A stretch of DNA of 64,000 nucleotides, taken from positions 1 through 64,000 of the forward strand of contig NZ_SJPV01000011.1 in the NCBI RefSeq assembly GCF_007860135.1, written 5' to 3'. Origin of the DNA: Novipirellula artificiosorum. Its GTDB lineage: Bacteria; Planctomycetota; Planctomycetia; Pirellulales; Pirellulaceae. Below are positions 26,275 to 38,000 of this stretch, in pieces. Position 1 is the stretch's first letter. Every line of letters begins with the position of its first letter. Under the pieces are notes generated by a model. It was not told where the DNA came from. It saw nothing but the letters and a program-made list of their open reading frames with translations, and did not search any database. Both the position numbers and the translations under genes were made by a program.

Positions 26275-26352
26275 CGGCTCTGGCACCGATCCGAAACCTC
26301 ATTTCACAACCCATTTCAAAACTCAATTCAACCGAAAGACGGTATCCCAACG

Positions 26353-27357
<1,005 letters not shown>

Positions 27358-27381
27358 TTGTCTTCAAGCCGCCCAAGGCCT

Positions 27382-28029
27382 ATGGAAAAATCGCCGATCG
27401 GTGTTGCGCCGATCGTTGTTGAGCACCTGACGAGGCTACAAACGGAAGCGGTTGAGCGTTGGCATCGCGAACCGATCGACGATCCCTACTCGGGATTCGA
27501 GTCGCTCGTCTGCCAACAACACCAGCAAAATTTTCGTTTGTGGCACGCAGAAGATGAGGCACGCGATCGGTTGGCCACAGACAGGCAGCTTGCCAAGGTC
27601 AAGCGATCGATTGATGGTTTGAATCAAGCTCGCAACGACTTGATCGAAAAGCTCGACGATGCAATCACTGCCATGCTTCACGAAGGTGGCGTGTCGGTTG
27701 ACGAGCAAGCGTCGATCAATACCGAAACTCCGGGCAGTGTGATCGATCGGCTCTCGATCATGTCACTCCGGCGTTTTCACTATCGGGAACAACTTGATCG
27801 AGACGACGTGGATGCCGACCATCGACAAACGGTGACAAATCGGGTCACGCTTTGCGAGCAGCAACACCATGATCTCGCCCATTCGTTGCAAGAATTGCTC
27901 GATGACCTGTTTGCGGGTCGAAAACGTCACAAAACGTATCGGCAAATGAAGATGTACAACGACCCGTCACTGAATCCCGCGATTTATCGGTCCCGTCAGG
28001 CTGGCTCTTTAGATGTCAGACGACTCTGA
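27382..28029 (+). CDS. DUF4254 family protein
   Basis: This 215-residue, largely helical soluble protein has the DUF4254 pattern: an early NFRLWHAEDEARDR segment, a central ETPGSVIDRLSIMSLRRFHYREQ block and a C-terminal KRHKTYRQMKMYNDPSLNPAIY ending. The molecular function of the family is unknown; members sit near lipopolysaccharide or glycosyltransferase genes in other bacteria. ATG 27382 is chosen, although a TTG 24 bases earlier is also possible. It follows ilvC by only 24 bases and may be in the same transcript. Confidence 0.82.
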   Translation: MEKSPIGVAPIVVEHLTRLQTEAVERWHREPIDDPYSGFESLVCQQHQQNFRLWHAEDEARDRLATDRQLAKVKRSIDGLNQARNDLIEKLDDAITAMLHEGGVSVDEQASINTETPGSVIDRLSIMSLRRFHYREQLDRDDVDADHRQTVTNRVTLCEQQHHDLAHSLQELLDDLFAGRKRHKTYRQMKMYNDPSLNPAIYRSRQAGSLDVRRL

Positions 28030-28067
28030 CAGCATACCTGATTCGTAGCACGGAAGGTGTTTTTTCA

Positions 28068-29165
28068 TTGACGTTCTACATCATTTTGATTGCGTTTTTC
28101 TCCTTGTTCGGAACTGCGGAATCTGTCGCAAAGACAATCTTTTTGAGTAGCTCTGGCAATGATGCTGACAGCGGCGCGGATGAAGAACACCCGGTCTTAA
28201 CTCTTCACCGGGCGAAGCAACTCTGCGCAAGTTCTTGCGACCCATCATTTGAAATCTTGTTGAAAGGTGGGGAGACATTTACCTACTTCAAAGCAGTAAC
28301 CGTCACCCTCTATAACAGTGATGAAACGACCTTCGCTTTTGTTTGGGATATCGATAAGCCGCTTAAAATATCGACGTACGGATCGGAAGATAAGGCACGC
28401 CTTTCTGGCGCAGGTTATTTTCATCACAGCGGGGGACCCGGACAGGCTATCCTGATTGTTGAGCCCAGCAGCAAAGATGTATTGATCGAGAATCTCCTTT
28501 TTGAGATGTGGGAACTTGGAACGATCATGACCTTCAATACGGAAAACGTGCACATTCGGAATGTAAAGATCGACAAGGTTGGCCCCTACTATTTTCCTGA
28601 AGAACAAACCTCCGGGATCTTTTGCGCTGGAGTTCTTTATCCGAAAAACTCAACACGCATCCTTATTGAGGATGTCGTGATGACAAACTGCCACAACAAT
28701 TATGAGCAAGTTGGCGAGTTGCATGGTTTTTATTGTACGCGCTTAAACCATTCGGAAATACGGAATTGTTTTCTGCAAAATATCAGTGGATCGCCATTCA
28801 AGTTCCGACGGAAAGACGCCAATAATTGCTACATCCATGGCAATCAATGCTATTACACGGGTGTCTCGACGCAGACACCAAATCAGGTCCAGTTCGGCTT
28901 CTTGCGATACAGCGGCGATCCAGGCGGCAATTGCCCTTATGCGTTGACATTTGAGAATAATATCTTTCACTATCCTTACTGCTGGATTGGAAAAGAAGAT
29001 CCTCAAACTTGTATGGCTGTCCGATCGACAATTAGTAATGTTGATTCATGCGGAAGCGACGCATCCGAAAATCCCGACAGGGTGAGATGGATCAACAATG
29101 ATTTCGAGTTTCATTGGAAGATGTCCAAGTACTGGACCGGGCCGGACGTCAACAAGGACGAATGA
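28068..29165 (+). CDS. Secreted right-handed beta-helix protein
   Basis: This 365-residue exported protein has a signal peptide (TFYIILIAFFSLFGTAESVA, cleavage near residue 21) followed by TIFLSSSGNDADSGADEEHPVLTLHRA, the typical entry of pectate-lyase-like right-handed beta-helix proteins, and repeated short strands (VHIRNVKI, ILIEDVVM, SEIRNCFLQN). It is rich in Cys. The likely start is TTG 28068, eight bases after GGAAGGTG. The sequence is visibly more AT-rich than its neighbours, suggesting horizontal acquisition. The polysaccharide substrate is unknown, and no clear catalytic Asp/Lys set was identified. Confidence 0.65.
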   Translation: MTFYIILIAFFSLFGTAESVAKTIFLSSSGNDADSGADEEHPVLTLHRAKQLCASSCDPSFEILLKGGETFTYFKAVTVTLYNSDETTFAFVWDIDKPLKISTYGSEDKARLSGAGYFHHSGGPGQAILIVEPSSKDVLIENLLFEMWELGTIMTFNTENVHIRNVKIDKVGPYYFPEEQTSGIFCAGVLYPKNSTRILIEDVVMTNCHNNYEQVGELHGFYCTRLNHSEIRNCFLQNISGSPFKFRRKDANNCYIHGNQCYYTGVSTQTPNQVQFGFLRYSGDPGGNCPYALTFENNIFHYPYCWIGKEDPQTCMAVRSTISNVDSCGSDASENPDRVRWINNDFEFHWKMSKYWTGPDVNKDE

Positions 29166-29209
29166 TGCGTTCACCAGAATGCTGATCGTGGACGTTCGTT
29201 GCGCTCTCC

Positions 29210-29476
29210 TTGGACTCCGCCTCCACATTCTTTGAACACGGTTCACTGGGCTATTCGGAGACAGGCACAAACGGCCGTTTCGATGGGCTTGAACTGAAAT
29301 GCGAGGGCTGGCGGGTCGAAGCACTCGAAATGGAACGAATCGAATCCAGCTACTTCGGCGATCCGTCTCGATTCCCAGATGGGACCGCAACCTTTGACTG
29401 TGCGCTGTTGATGCGAGATACTATCCATGCATGGCACGGACGCCCCGATCTGTGCTGCAGTGCAACCGGAGTGTAA
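29210..29476 (+). pseudogene. Fragment of a conserved-looking hypothetical gene
   Basis: The frame encodes GYSETGTNGRFDGLELKCEGW, then RVEALEMERIESSYFGDPSRFPDG and FDCALLMRDTIHAWHGRPDLCC before stopping. The composition and alternating hydrophobic pattern are protein-like, but there is no ATG, no ribosome site and only about 85 residues. I read it as a gene fragment. The family is not recognised. Confidence 0.35.
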
Positions 29477-29596
29477 CATGGAAAAGCACCTGAGGAAGAC
29501 ATGTGGGGCTGGCTCGCTGCGCACGATCACGTTTTCCTCCTGCCCGTTTATCGTGCTCATTGAACCGTCGCGCCACGTCTCCAATCAGGCCGAATC

Positions 29597-29979
29597 ATGA
29601 AATACCTCGTTCATCAACTGCGTCCCTTCCTTCTTTGTGCGGTTCTGGCTTCGATTGCCAATCATGCCATCAATCAAGATGTCAAGGCTGCCGGATCTGA
29701 CCTGGCCTTGCTGCTCTCGCCGAACCGCGATTACGCAGTGGTAAGTGCCGTGCGAAGGCTCTTTTGTCGCAGCAGAACATTGCGATGCTTGAAGCCAATC
29801 CCGAGAAACAAGAATATCTGAAACGGCTGCGTGATGATGCAGCGATTAACATCAAGACCACTCGTACCTGGCTGAATCTTGCGCATGCTATTGCGATTGC
29901 GGATGTCCCCCGTGATCTTGCCGCTTATGATGACGTGAAGTTGAGGGTCAAGTCGGTGAAGGTGAACGAAGCCAAATAG
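29597..29979 (+). pseudogene. Small secreted protein gene broken by a frameshift
   Basis: From ATG 29597 a signal peptide (RPFLLCAVLASIANHAIN) leads into DVKAAGSDLALLLSPNRDYAVV. A shift of frame near 29735 is then needed to continue as KCRAKALLSQQNIAMLEANPEK and so on to VKSVKVNEAK at 29979. Both halves look like one protein of about 127 residues with a helical C-terminus. Either a true frameshift mutation or an assembly error explains it. The remaining sequence in 29166-30021 shows nothing else. Confidence 0.45.
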
Positions 29980-30021
29980 AGCAAAACACCACTGTCAACG
30001 TTTCGTGGGTCATTTCAAAGG

Positions 30022-31500
30022 TCACCGTATCGCTTGACCTGACGCCGTCGGGCGTAGGATGAGTGTCGATTTCGCTGGGGCTTGGATCTTCACTTCCAGG
30101 CATTCTCCCCACCACGGATGATCGACCTTATTGACGCTTTGCATCGTAACGCCTTTGCTGAAGATTGGCTGGAGTGTCAATCCTGGTAAGTTCCACGTTT
30201 CACCCAAGACCTGCTCCTCATCGATCCGTGGCGCTGCAACGTAAAACAGCATCGGATCCTTGGATTCTCCGGTCCGCTCGATCTGCAGCGATTGTCCCAC
30301 AATCGCTGGTGCCACGTGTTCGGTTGTTCCGTGCATCATCAACCAACCGATTTCTGACCCGACCTTCCAATGGATCGTCGCGGGGAAGTGTTGCTCCCAG
30401 CGGCGTTCGAGCTGCATGGCTCCCATCATCAAGTTCTTGTCGATCCATGCGGTCACGATTCCGCGACTACAAACACGCTCCAAGGCTCGCGGTCCGCCAC
30501 GGAATTCCGCCAACCGGGGCAGAACCTCAGCGGGCACGACGGGCTTGAGGATCGCGATGACCGGCGAGTAGCTCCGTTCCTCGCTCTTGCGACCGGGTCC
30601 CTGGGGAAGAGGAGCAAGCTGCTGTTCTCCGAGGGCCATGCCAATCCAAATGCCCGTGATGGCCACGTATTCCGACATGTCCATACCATAGGAACGAACG
30701 AACGGCCCGCACATATTTCTCATCTCGGCATGATAGAATTCACCAACATCGTGCCAGAGGTCAGCCTCCATCTGTGCACCCATGGAACGCATCGAGTCCC
30801 AACATGCATGCTTACGCCACATCCCCAGCGCCATGAAGTTGACGCCGTAGTAGGTCGGCGAGTTGTATTCGTCAAAGGTCTTGTGTTGATAGTAGCTCTC
30901 GAAAATCGCCGCCGCATTCTTGCGTGCAAGTGATTGCAAATCGTCGCGATGCTCGTGCGTGCCAACGTAGTCCATCAGAAAGGCACTCATGATGGCGATA
31001 TTCGTGTAGCCGGTTCCGACATTCCTTTGTTTCGCTCCCTGCGCTGCGCGAAGCAACGCCTGTCGAATCTCCTGCACCAGATCCGTGGGCAGTTGGTCAC
31101 CGAATTCTTCGAGCGTCAAAATCAGTGAGCAGCCAACGAACTCGCGCCAGTTGTAGTCCACCTTTGTTTCGTTCAACCGTGTTCTCCAAACACCGTGCTT
31201 CGCGTTGCCGGGTCCATCGGTGTGCTGCAGCTTGACAAGCTCTCGCAGAATGGCAATCGCCGTCGCCCGGTCGTGTTTTTGATTCCGCCAGAGCAATCCC
31301 AGCGCAACATACGAGGCCCCACGCGTCCCACTCTGGGCGTACGCAGTACCATTCGACGTCGCCGTCGTTTTCGGTAGCGCATCCTCAACCTGCTGGCGGA
31401 TAAACGGGTTCTCTGGCCATGGCGGGGCGGCTTCGCTTGTGTTGGTAACAAGGGTCTGCGTCGCGAGCAAACAGAGAATGAGCAGAAATGGAGGTCGCAT
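30022..31500 (-). CDS. Secreted alpha/alpha-toroid-like protein, unknown function
   Basis: This 492-residue exported protein has a signal peptide (RPPFLLILCLLATQTLV, cleavage after about residue 24) and a helical N-terminal two-thirds (RQQVEDALPKT..., RQALLRAAQGAKQRNVGTGYTN). The DEYNSPTYYGVNFMALGMW block resembles helical-toroid polysaccharide lyases and glycosidases, and a beta-rich end follows (KSTLILRPTA). No catalytic assignment is possible. ATG 31500 is preferred to the TTG at 31512 because the signal peptide starts there. It shares strand with the SHD1 protein upstream but is 180 bases from it. Confidence 0.6.
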   Translation of the reverse strand: MRPPFLLILCLLATQTLVTNTSEAAPPWPENPFIRQQVEDALPKTTATSNGTAYAQSGTRGASYVALGLLWRNQKHDRATAIAILRELVKLQHTDGPGNAKHGVWRTRLNETKVDYNWREFVGCSLILTLEEFGDQLPTDLVQEIRQALLRAAQGAKQRNVGTGYTNIAIMSAFLMDYVGTHEHRDDLQSLARKNAAAIFESYYQHKTFDEYNSPTYYGVNFMALGMWRKHACWDSMRSMGAQMEADLWHDVGEFYHAEMRNMCGPFVRSYGMDMSEYVAITGIWIGMALGEQQLAPLPQGPGRKSEERSYSPVIAILKPVVPAEVLPRLAEFRGGPRALERVCSRGIVTAWIDKNLMMGAMQLERRWEQHFPATIHWKVGSEIGWLMMHGTTEHVAPAIVGQSLQIERTGESKDPMLFYVAAPRIDEEQVLGETWNLPGLTLQPIFSKGVTMQSVNKVDHPWWGECLEVKIQAPAKSTLILRPTASGQAIR

Positions 31501-31684
31501 GGGATGATCCAAAATCGTGGGGTCAACAAACCAAAATCGCAGTGATGGTCAATGATATCCGAATATTTGGTGGATTGACGTGGGCTCGGTTTGTGCACGG
31601 CAGTCGACAGCAAGCGTCGTTTGCATCGGCTGGGGCGACGTCAACAACGGCAGACGATTGGTGAGCAACGACCGGGAGCATTAA

Positions 31685-33178
31685 TCATTGACCGAGAACG
31701 CCGCTGGCTTGGAGTGCCACGAGGGCTCGCTGGATCGCTGCGTCAAATTCCTTCTGATTTTCGGCGGCGGCCGCTTCTTGGAACCTTTCGGCCAAACTCA
31801 TGTAGCTGGCGTCCTTGAAACCACGTGCCATGCTGGTCCCCACGATGCGTCCCTCCAGGGCAGCTTTGGAAAGCGATTGAACCTCCTTGGCCTTCGCTCG
31901 CTGCGCCGTAGGTATCGTCAACAGGCTTTCCGCAAGAGGCCGCGGCATCCATCGCCCGTTGATGCGAACCAGCGGAAACGTCTTCCGCTGACCCGTTGGA
32001 TAGACCAGGGTCAATGTCCCACCCTCTGCCTCCTCCGTAATGACGAAGCGATCCCAGAATGACTGCAGTTGTTCCGCTGGAGCCAACGCAAGGAGCGTCG
32101 CGACGTGTGTGCCGACGCGGTCGCAACGGTGACGAAAAGCGGCATCAAATCCGTCTCCTCGGATCTCGTCATCGATACTGCCAACCAATTGGGTGAACTC
32201 ATGGAGCAAGTCGGTGGCGGGCTCGTAGACCCTCGCGAAAGCATCAACGTTCGGCTGATCCTCAAGCAGCATCTGGACGACCGGATTGTTTAGCACAAAG
32301 GCTCGACGCTTGCGCAGTGCAGCGACCAATTCCTTGAGGAAATGCGCCTGCCCCAGCCCCTTTGAACTGACCTGATCCAGGACCTTGAGGGCGTCGCGAT
32401 GCTCCTGACTAGCAAGGTAATCGCGAAAGTCATCCGGGACCCAGTCCCAAAAGGCCTGCAAATTGCCACGCGTGGCCTGCTGCTGCAGGTAATCGAGTGT
32501 TTCCTGGGGCGAGAGTCCTTGTGGAAATTTGGAATTCGTGTCTGTCGATCCCTCGTAATGTGACAGGTCCATCGTCGTGACGGTGGGTTGGGGCGTCACT
32601 GCCAAGTTCGCCGGAACGGGTTTTGCCGAAGAGTTTGTGGCTGGCTTCGTCTTGTTGGTCACGGAGGACACGGACGAAGGCGCAGCCGGATCCGTGAGGC
32701 TTCCAGGAATCACCGCGGTGTCGTCTTCCCATCGCAACTGATCGGCCGTCCGCCACTCGTCGGGTGAAGAGTCCCATCCGTCATAATCAAACCGAAATCG
32801 CTCGCCATCAACCTCTTCGATTACGCCTTTCCACCAAGAATTGCCCCATTTGATTTTCACGCGATCACCGACCTTAGGCAGCACGGGCGCTGTAGCAACT
32901 TTCGGCTTCGCTCGCTGTTCTCGGTACCATGCGACCGAATGCTCCTGGTCCTCGTCTGAGAACAACGCATAGGGCACCTCAACAACGTCTCCGTCGCTTT
33001 TCCGAAGCTTGATCTTAGGACCTGCTTCGCTGCGTTCAACGCCCACGATGGTGGCGCTGAGCGAAAAAAAACCTGAGCGATCGCGCCAAACACGCATCGC
33101 CCCGTCCTCTGCCAGCAACGTCGGAGAGGACACCAGACACAAAACCAAGACAAGCTTGGGGCAAACAGAAGGATTCAT
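31685..33178 (-). CDS. Secreted SHD1-domain protein with Tudor-like domain
   Basis: This 497-residue exported protein has a signal peptide (residues 1-24, ending LLAED) and an SHD1 domain (MRVWRDRSGFFSLSATIVGV...KIKLRKSDGDVVEVPYALFSDEDQ, about 27-83). A Tudor/SH3-like module follows (GDRVKIKWGNSWWKGVIEEVDG...WDSSPDEWRTADQLR, about 105-150), then a Thr/Ser/Pro linker and a helical C-terminal half. SHD1, named from yeast Sla1 where it binds NPFxD-type peptides, is frequent in planctomycete secreted proteins, where its role is unknown. ATG 33178 is chosen for the signal peptide. Confidence 0.75.
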   Translation of the reverse strand: MNPSVCPKLVLVLCLVSSPTLLAEDGAMRVWRDRSGFFSLSATIVGVERSEAGPKIKLRKSDGDVVEVPYALFSDEDQEHSVAWYREQRAKPKVATAPVLPKVGDRVKIKWGNSWWKGVIEEVDGERFRFDYDGWDSSPDEWRTADQLRWEDDTAVIPGSLTDPAAPSSVSSVTNKTKPATNSSAKPVPANLAVTPQPTVTTMDLSHYEGSTDTNSKFPQGLSPQETLDYLQQQATRGNLQAFWDWVPDDFRDYLASQEHRDALKVLDQVSSKGLGQAHFLKELVAALRKRRAFVLNNPVVQMLLEDQPNVDAFARVYEPATDLLHEFTQLVGSIDDEIRGDGFDAAFRHRCDRVGTHVATLLALAPAEQLQSFWDRFVITEEAEGGTLTLVYPTGQRKTFPLVRINGRWMPRPLAESLLTIPTAQRAKAKEVQSLSKAALEGRIVGTSMARGFKDASYMSLAERFQEAAAAENQKEFDAAIQRALVALQASGVLGQ

Positions 33179-33485
33179 TTTTTCGAGTCGAAAGGAAACG
33201 AAGGAGCGCTTGACTAGCTGAAACGAGGGAAAACCACCTGAGCGGCGAGGTCGGGCATTCTTGAATGGCAAAACCCTCAGCGCCGCCGGGTGATCCTGTC
33301 ATCAGTCTCGATGAATGACCGTTGGATTGCAACCTGTATCCTCTCGCGACCCGTATTGCGTCAAAAGACGCAGGCAGTAGGGGCGTTCATTTTGTAAGAT
33401 GGAAATCGAACGCTCCGAGACCATGGATCCCCTGACGGTTCCGTTGCCAATCTAACGGGTCCGCAGTGCCCAACAGGAACCTACC

Positions 33486-34952
33486 ATGCAAACCACCACG
33501 CGATTACTGATTGTCTGCTTTTCGATTCATTGTTGTGCCACCAACTTGTTTGCACAGGCGAAGGATTTCTCTGCGGTTCGTGCCGGTGTCTTCTTTGACA
33601 ATCCGCTGCGGACCTGGGATGGATTCGGATTCAACTATGTCGAAACAGCACATTCCTATGACATGTCGAAATTCAACCAGGAGTACGGCGGATTCAGCCT
33701 GCTCGATGAACAGGAAAAGCAGGAGATCGTTCAATTGGTCTTTGGCGAGGAGGGTTTAAAGGTTGGCTTGGTGAAGATGTTTTTGGGCGCCAATCACCAG
33801 CAGGAACCCGGTGGGTCCTATGACCATGAATCAACCACAAGGAATATGCGCTATTTCGTCAAGGAAGGGCTGAAGCTTACTCGGCAGCGTGGAGACGATT
33901 TGCAGATCATCACGACCCTGTACGGGCCTCCCGGTTTCATGACGCTTCAGAAGGCCAATCGAGGACGCGACCTTGATCCCAAGTTCAAGAAGGAACTCGC
34001 GCTCTACATGATCGACTGGGTCAAGTTCCTCAGGGAAGAGGAACAATTGCCAGTGAAGTATTTGTCCTTACACAACGAAGGCGAGGACTGGCATCGTTGG
34101 AACCACGAAGGACTGACCGAACGGCGCAATCATGATTACAACCTTTACTGGCCCGTTGAACAAATCAACGAGTTCCTAAAGTTTATGCCCGCGTTGTTGA
34201 AGGAACATGGATTGGATGACGTCGGCATGACACCGGGGGAACCATCGAATTGGTATCGCTTTGCCGCTTGGGGATTGGCGCACGGAATCGCCAAAGACAC
34301 CGATGCAGTCAACGGGCTGGGTTTAATCACGTCTCATGGGTTTTATCGTGGTGCGTACGGACATTGGTTCGGAGAACACAACAGCGTGACCAACGACTTG
34401 CTGCGAGAACAGCGTCCTGGCTTGCACTCCTGGGTTACATCCACCAGTTGGTCAGCGATGGACGCCAGTTTCGTCAAAGAGATTCATGGCAATATTTATA
34501 CCTCGAAGGTCAACGCAATCATCCCTTGGGCAGGCATTCAACGTCCGACCCACTGGGTTGGCGGTGACCCGAACCCGGGTTCTGCAATTAAAGTGGATGA
34601 AGACGGCAACTACGAGGTGCGCAAAGGATACTACTTCTATAAACAGGTATCGCGTGCCGGTCAGCCCGGTATGGGCGTGGCCGAAACGTTTGCAATGAAC
34701 TCCGCAGTCGCCGTGATTGGCTTCAGCCGCGAACAAACTGACAACGCCGATGCATTTGTTGTCGCGAACTTGAGCAAGGGAACGAAAAACGTGTCGGTTC
34801 AAATATCGGGAACGGATTCGAAGTCGTTTTCGGCCTTCATCACCACAAGCGGCGACGAGAACTTCAGCCCAGCCGGAAACTACGAGGTTCGTAACGGGGC
34901 GGTATTTGTGGAAGTTCCGTCGGGAGCCGTCATCACTTTCTTGGGACAGTAG
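33486..34952 (+). CDS. Secreted GH30-like (beta/alpha)8 glycosidase homologue
   Basis: This 488-residue exported protein has a signal peptide (about residues 1-23, LFAQ). The core resembles GH30-type clan A glycosidases: FGFNYVETAH, LVKMFLGANHQQEPGGSYD, the strand-4 acid/base region YLSLHNEGEDW (Asn-Glu), and a beta-sandwich C-terminal domain (DAFVVANLSKGTKNVSVQISG). Where a nucleophile Glu is expected after strand 7 the sequence reads HSWVTSTSW, with no Glu, so hydrolase activity is doubtful. It ends just before the RHS ORF, whose open frame reaches back into its 3' end. Confidence 0.7.
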   Translation: MQTTTRLLIVCFSIHCCATNLFAQAKDFSAVRAGVFFDNPLRTWDGFGFNYVETAHSYDMSKFNQEYGGFSLLDEQEKQEIVQLVFGEEGLKVGLVKMFLGANHQQEPGGSYDHESTTRNMRYFVKEGLKLTRQRGDDLQIITTLYGPPGFMTLQKANRGRDLDPKFKKELALYMIDWVKFLREEEQLPVKYLSLHNEGEDWHRWNHEGLTERRNHDYNLYWPVEQINEFLKFMPALLKEHGLDDVGMTPGEPSNWYRFAAWGLAHGIAKDTDAVNGLGLITSHGFYRGAYGHWFGEHNSVTNDLLREQRPGLHSWVTSTSWSAMDASFVKEIHGNIYTSKVNAIIPWAGIQRPTHWVGGDPNPGSAIKVDEDGNYEVRKGYYFYKQVSRAGQPGMGVAETFAMNSAVAVIGFSREQTDNADAFVVANLSKGTKNVSVQISGTDSKSFSAFITTSGDENFSPAGNYEVRNGAVFVEVPSGAVITFLGQ

Positions 34953-35016
34953 CGGATCAGCAGGCTTCAAATCACCCTTCAAGTGTCGTCATACCATCGA
35001 CGTATCCCTTGATGAC

Positions 35017-38000
35017 ATGACCTACACGCAGTCCAGTGAATATGACGCACATGGCAACGTCGTCAAACAAGTGGATGGCAACGGAAATGTGACGCTGTAC
35101 GAGTACGACCTCTACGATCGTCCGACAAAACGCATCGAAGCTGCGGGGAAACTCGATGCAACGACCGAGTATGCCTATGCGTATGGGGAAATGTCGGTTG
35201 ATGCTGCGGTTCCGTTCGATTCGTCGTACACCTACCGTTACGAAAAGAATTCAGCTGGCAATGTTTCGCTGTTGGTGGAAAACAAGTTTGGCCAACCGAT
35301 GATGGTGGTAGATGAAATCGGACGGCTGACGAGGTATCACGTCAACGCGGCTCAGCAAATGGTCGGCATCACGATGCCCAACGGTGGGAATATTGTCTTC
35401 AACGTCGATGGACGCGGACGGCAAATCAGAAAAACCGGACCGACGACGGAAGAAATCGTGACGGTCTATGATGACGCAAACCGCCAAATCAAAACGATCG
35501 TAACCAATCCAGCGACAGGCGATCAGGTTTCCACAGCCGTTTACAACTTGTTCGACACGATTGCCGAGACGTCAAACCCCCTTGGAGTCGTGACACGCTT
35601 CGAACATGACGCCGCCAATCATCCGATTCGTGTGATTGAAAATGTCGAGGGAGAGGCAAAGCGAACGACCGAGCATGAATTGGACGAGCGCGGGCGAGTG
35701 ATCCACACAACCGTTAACCAACTGGCGAGCACGGACAACGAGTACTTCCCCAGCGGGCGACTCAAATCGGTAACCAATGGACGAGCGGCCTCGGTTACAA
35801 TGGTCTATGACGAACGGGGACTGCTGGTCACGCAAACGGATGCAGGAGGCGGAATCACTCACCATGTCTATGACGGTAACGGAAACCGCATCGCAACTGT
35901 CGACCCCCGTGCGGAAGGCGATCGTGACAATGCGGTGTTCCGACAAACGTACGAGTACGACGAGTTGAACCGGTTGATCACCAGCATCAATCCGCTCGGT
36001 GAGACAACTCGATACGAGTACGATTTGCTGGGCAATCAAACACGGATCATCGATCCGCGATCGACCGAGGATACGCCGATCGAGACGCAGTTCGAGTATG
36101 ACCGAATCAACCGTCTAACGAAGACGACCAACGCACAAGGTCGCTCCACCCGCTACGAGTATGACTTAAGTGACAACGCGACGAAGATCACCCGACAGCG
36201 ACTGACACTTGAGGGAATTGTCAACGATGTCACGGAGTACGTATACGACCTCAGCAGCCGATTGCAGGAAGCGAGCGATGCTGCGGGATACGTGACCACG
36301 TACCAATACGACGCGACGGGCAACATGACCAGTATCATCGATCAACGTGGCTCGGCGGCGCGAACCGATTTCACTCATGACAAGTTGAATCGAGTGGTCA
36401 AACAGACGATGGCGGCTGGATCGACGATCGCAGCGTCAACGCAAACGATCTACCACCCATTGGGAATGGTCCAAGAGACGATCGATCCAATGGGCCAACG
36501 CGTCGTCACCACGTTCGATTCGCTGCTGCGCCCCGAAACAACGATTATCGCGAAAGACTCGACGAAGCCAGCCGTGACGACGTACGAATACGACGTAGTG
36601 GGAAACTTGATTTCGCTGAGCGATCCACGGGGCGACTTCTACAAGCGATCGTTTGAACACGACAAGATGAATCGCCAAATCAAAGAATCAGGGAACTCGG
36701 GAACCGTGGCTTCACCGAAACCCTACGAAATCGTTACGGAATACAACGACGTGGGGCAGCCCGTTCGGCAAACCGATCCGCGCGGTGGTGGTTTAGAAAC
36801 AAGAATGGACTATGACGCCGCTGGACGTTTGACCGTGCAATACGACGCATTGGACCAAGAAACTCGCTACCAGTACGATGCAGCGGGTAACACGACGCGA
36901 ATCGATACCCCTTCGCTCGATGGAGTCAGCACCGCAGCGCTGGAATTCCAATACGATGCTCTCGGTAATCGTACGTCGATGCGAGACGCTTTGGGCAACA
37001 CGACCTGCTTCGTGACGGACGACAGCGGTAACGTGTTGCTGACGGTGGATCCACGAGCGAACTTGACGACCTGTAACATCGATGATCGCGACAACGCATT
37101 CGCAACACAGATGTTCTATGACGCACTGGGTCGGCGAATTGCGGTGGTGGATACAGGCGGCTATCGCGCAGAAACGGAATATGACGCACTTGGTAACATC
37201 ACAAAGCAAATCGACCCAAGAACCTTTGACGCAGCGACACCCGGCGAATTTGTTACCGAATATGTCTATGATCCACTGGGGCGGCTGACCGAAACGCATT
37301 CGCCGATTGGCATGATGGGCAGCGACGAAATCGCGATTGAAAAATTCAGCTACGACTTGGCGGACAATTTAGTCCGTTACGAAGATCCGCGTGGACCAGA
37401 GTATGCGACGACGTATGAATACGACCCGCTCTACAATCGAACGGTCAGTCGACAAAATGTCGTTGTCGCGACGACGGGACCGACGGTGCTTGAGACGATT
37501 TCGGAGTACGACTTGGTGGGCAACCTTGTCCGTTCCGTCGATCCACGCGGTGCGTTTCATGCTGTTGAGTTTGAATACGATGGCGGCAATCGCTTGGTCG
37601 CGATGATCGAACCGACCGGGACCGAAGCGGACCCGGGGCCGCTTGCAATCACTCGCTATGAGTTCGACGAAGCAGGCAACCTGATCGCCGAACAAGACCC
37701 ACGGGGTGAGTACTATACGGTTCGTAGGGTGGTCGATCCGCTTGGGCGAGTCGAATCGCAATCGGTTCCTCGAGGCTCAGCCGATCAACCGCTCGCCGCC
37801 GCCGTTACCACTTATCAGTATTTCCCCGGCGGAACAATCAAAGCGATTCACAATCCTCGTGAAAACGCTGGCGAAGACATTCGGGCAACGGTATTCAGCT
37901 ACGACGTCGCCGGCCGTCAAATCTCGATGATCGACTCACTCGGTGCGGTCACGCAGTACGAATTGGACGCGATTGGAAATGCACTTACCATCACCGAAGT

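Noticed and set aside
34906-35016. Translation of the RHS frame from the TTG at 34906
   Set aside because: This would lie inside the GH30 coding sequence and has no ribosome site; ATG 35017 is the first sensible start.
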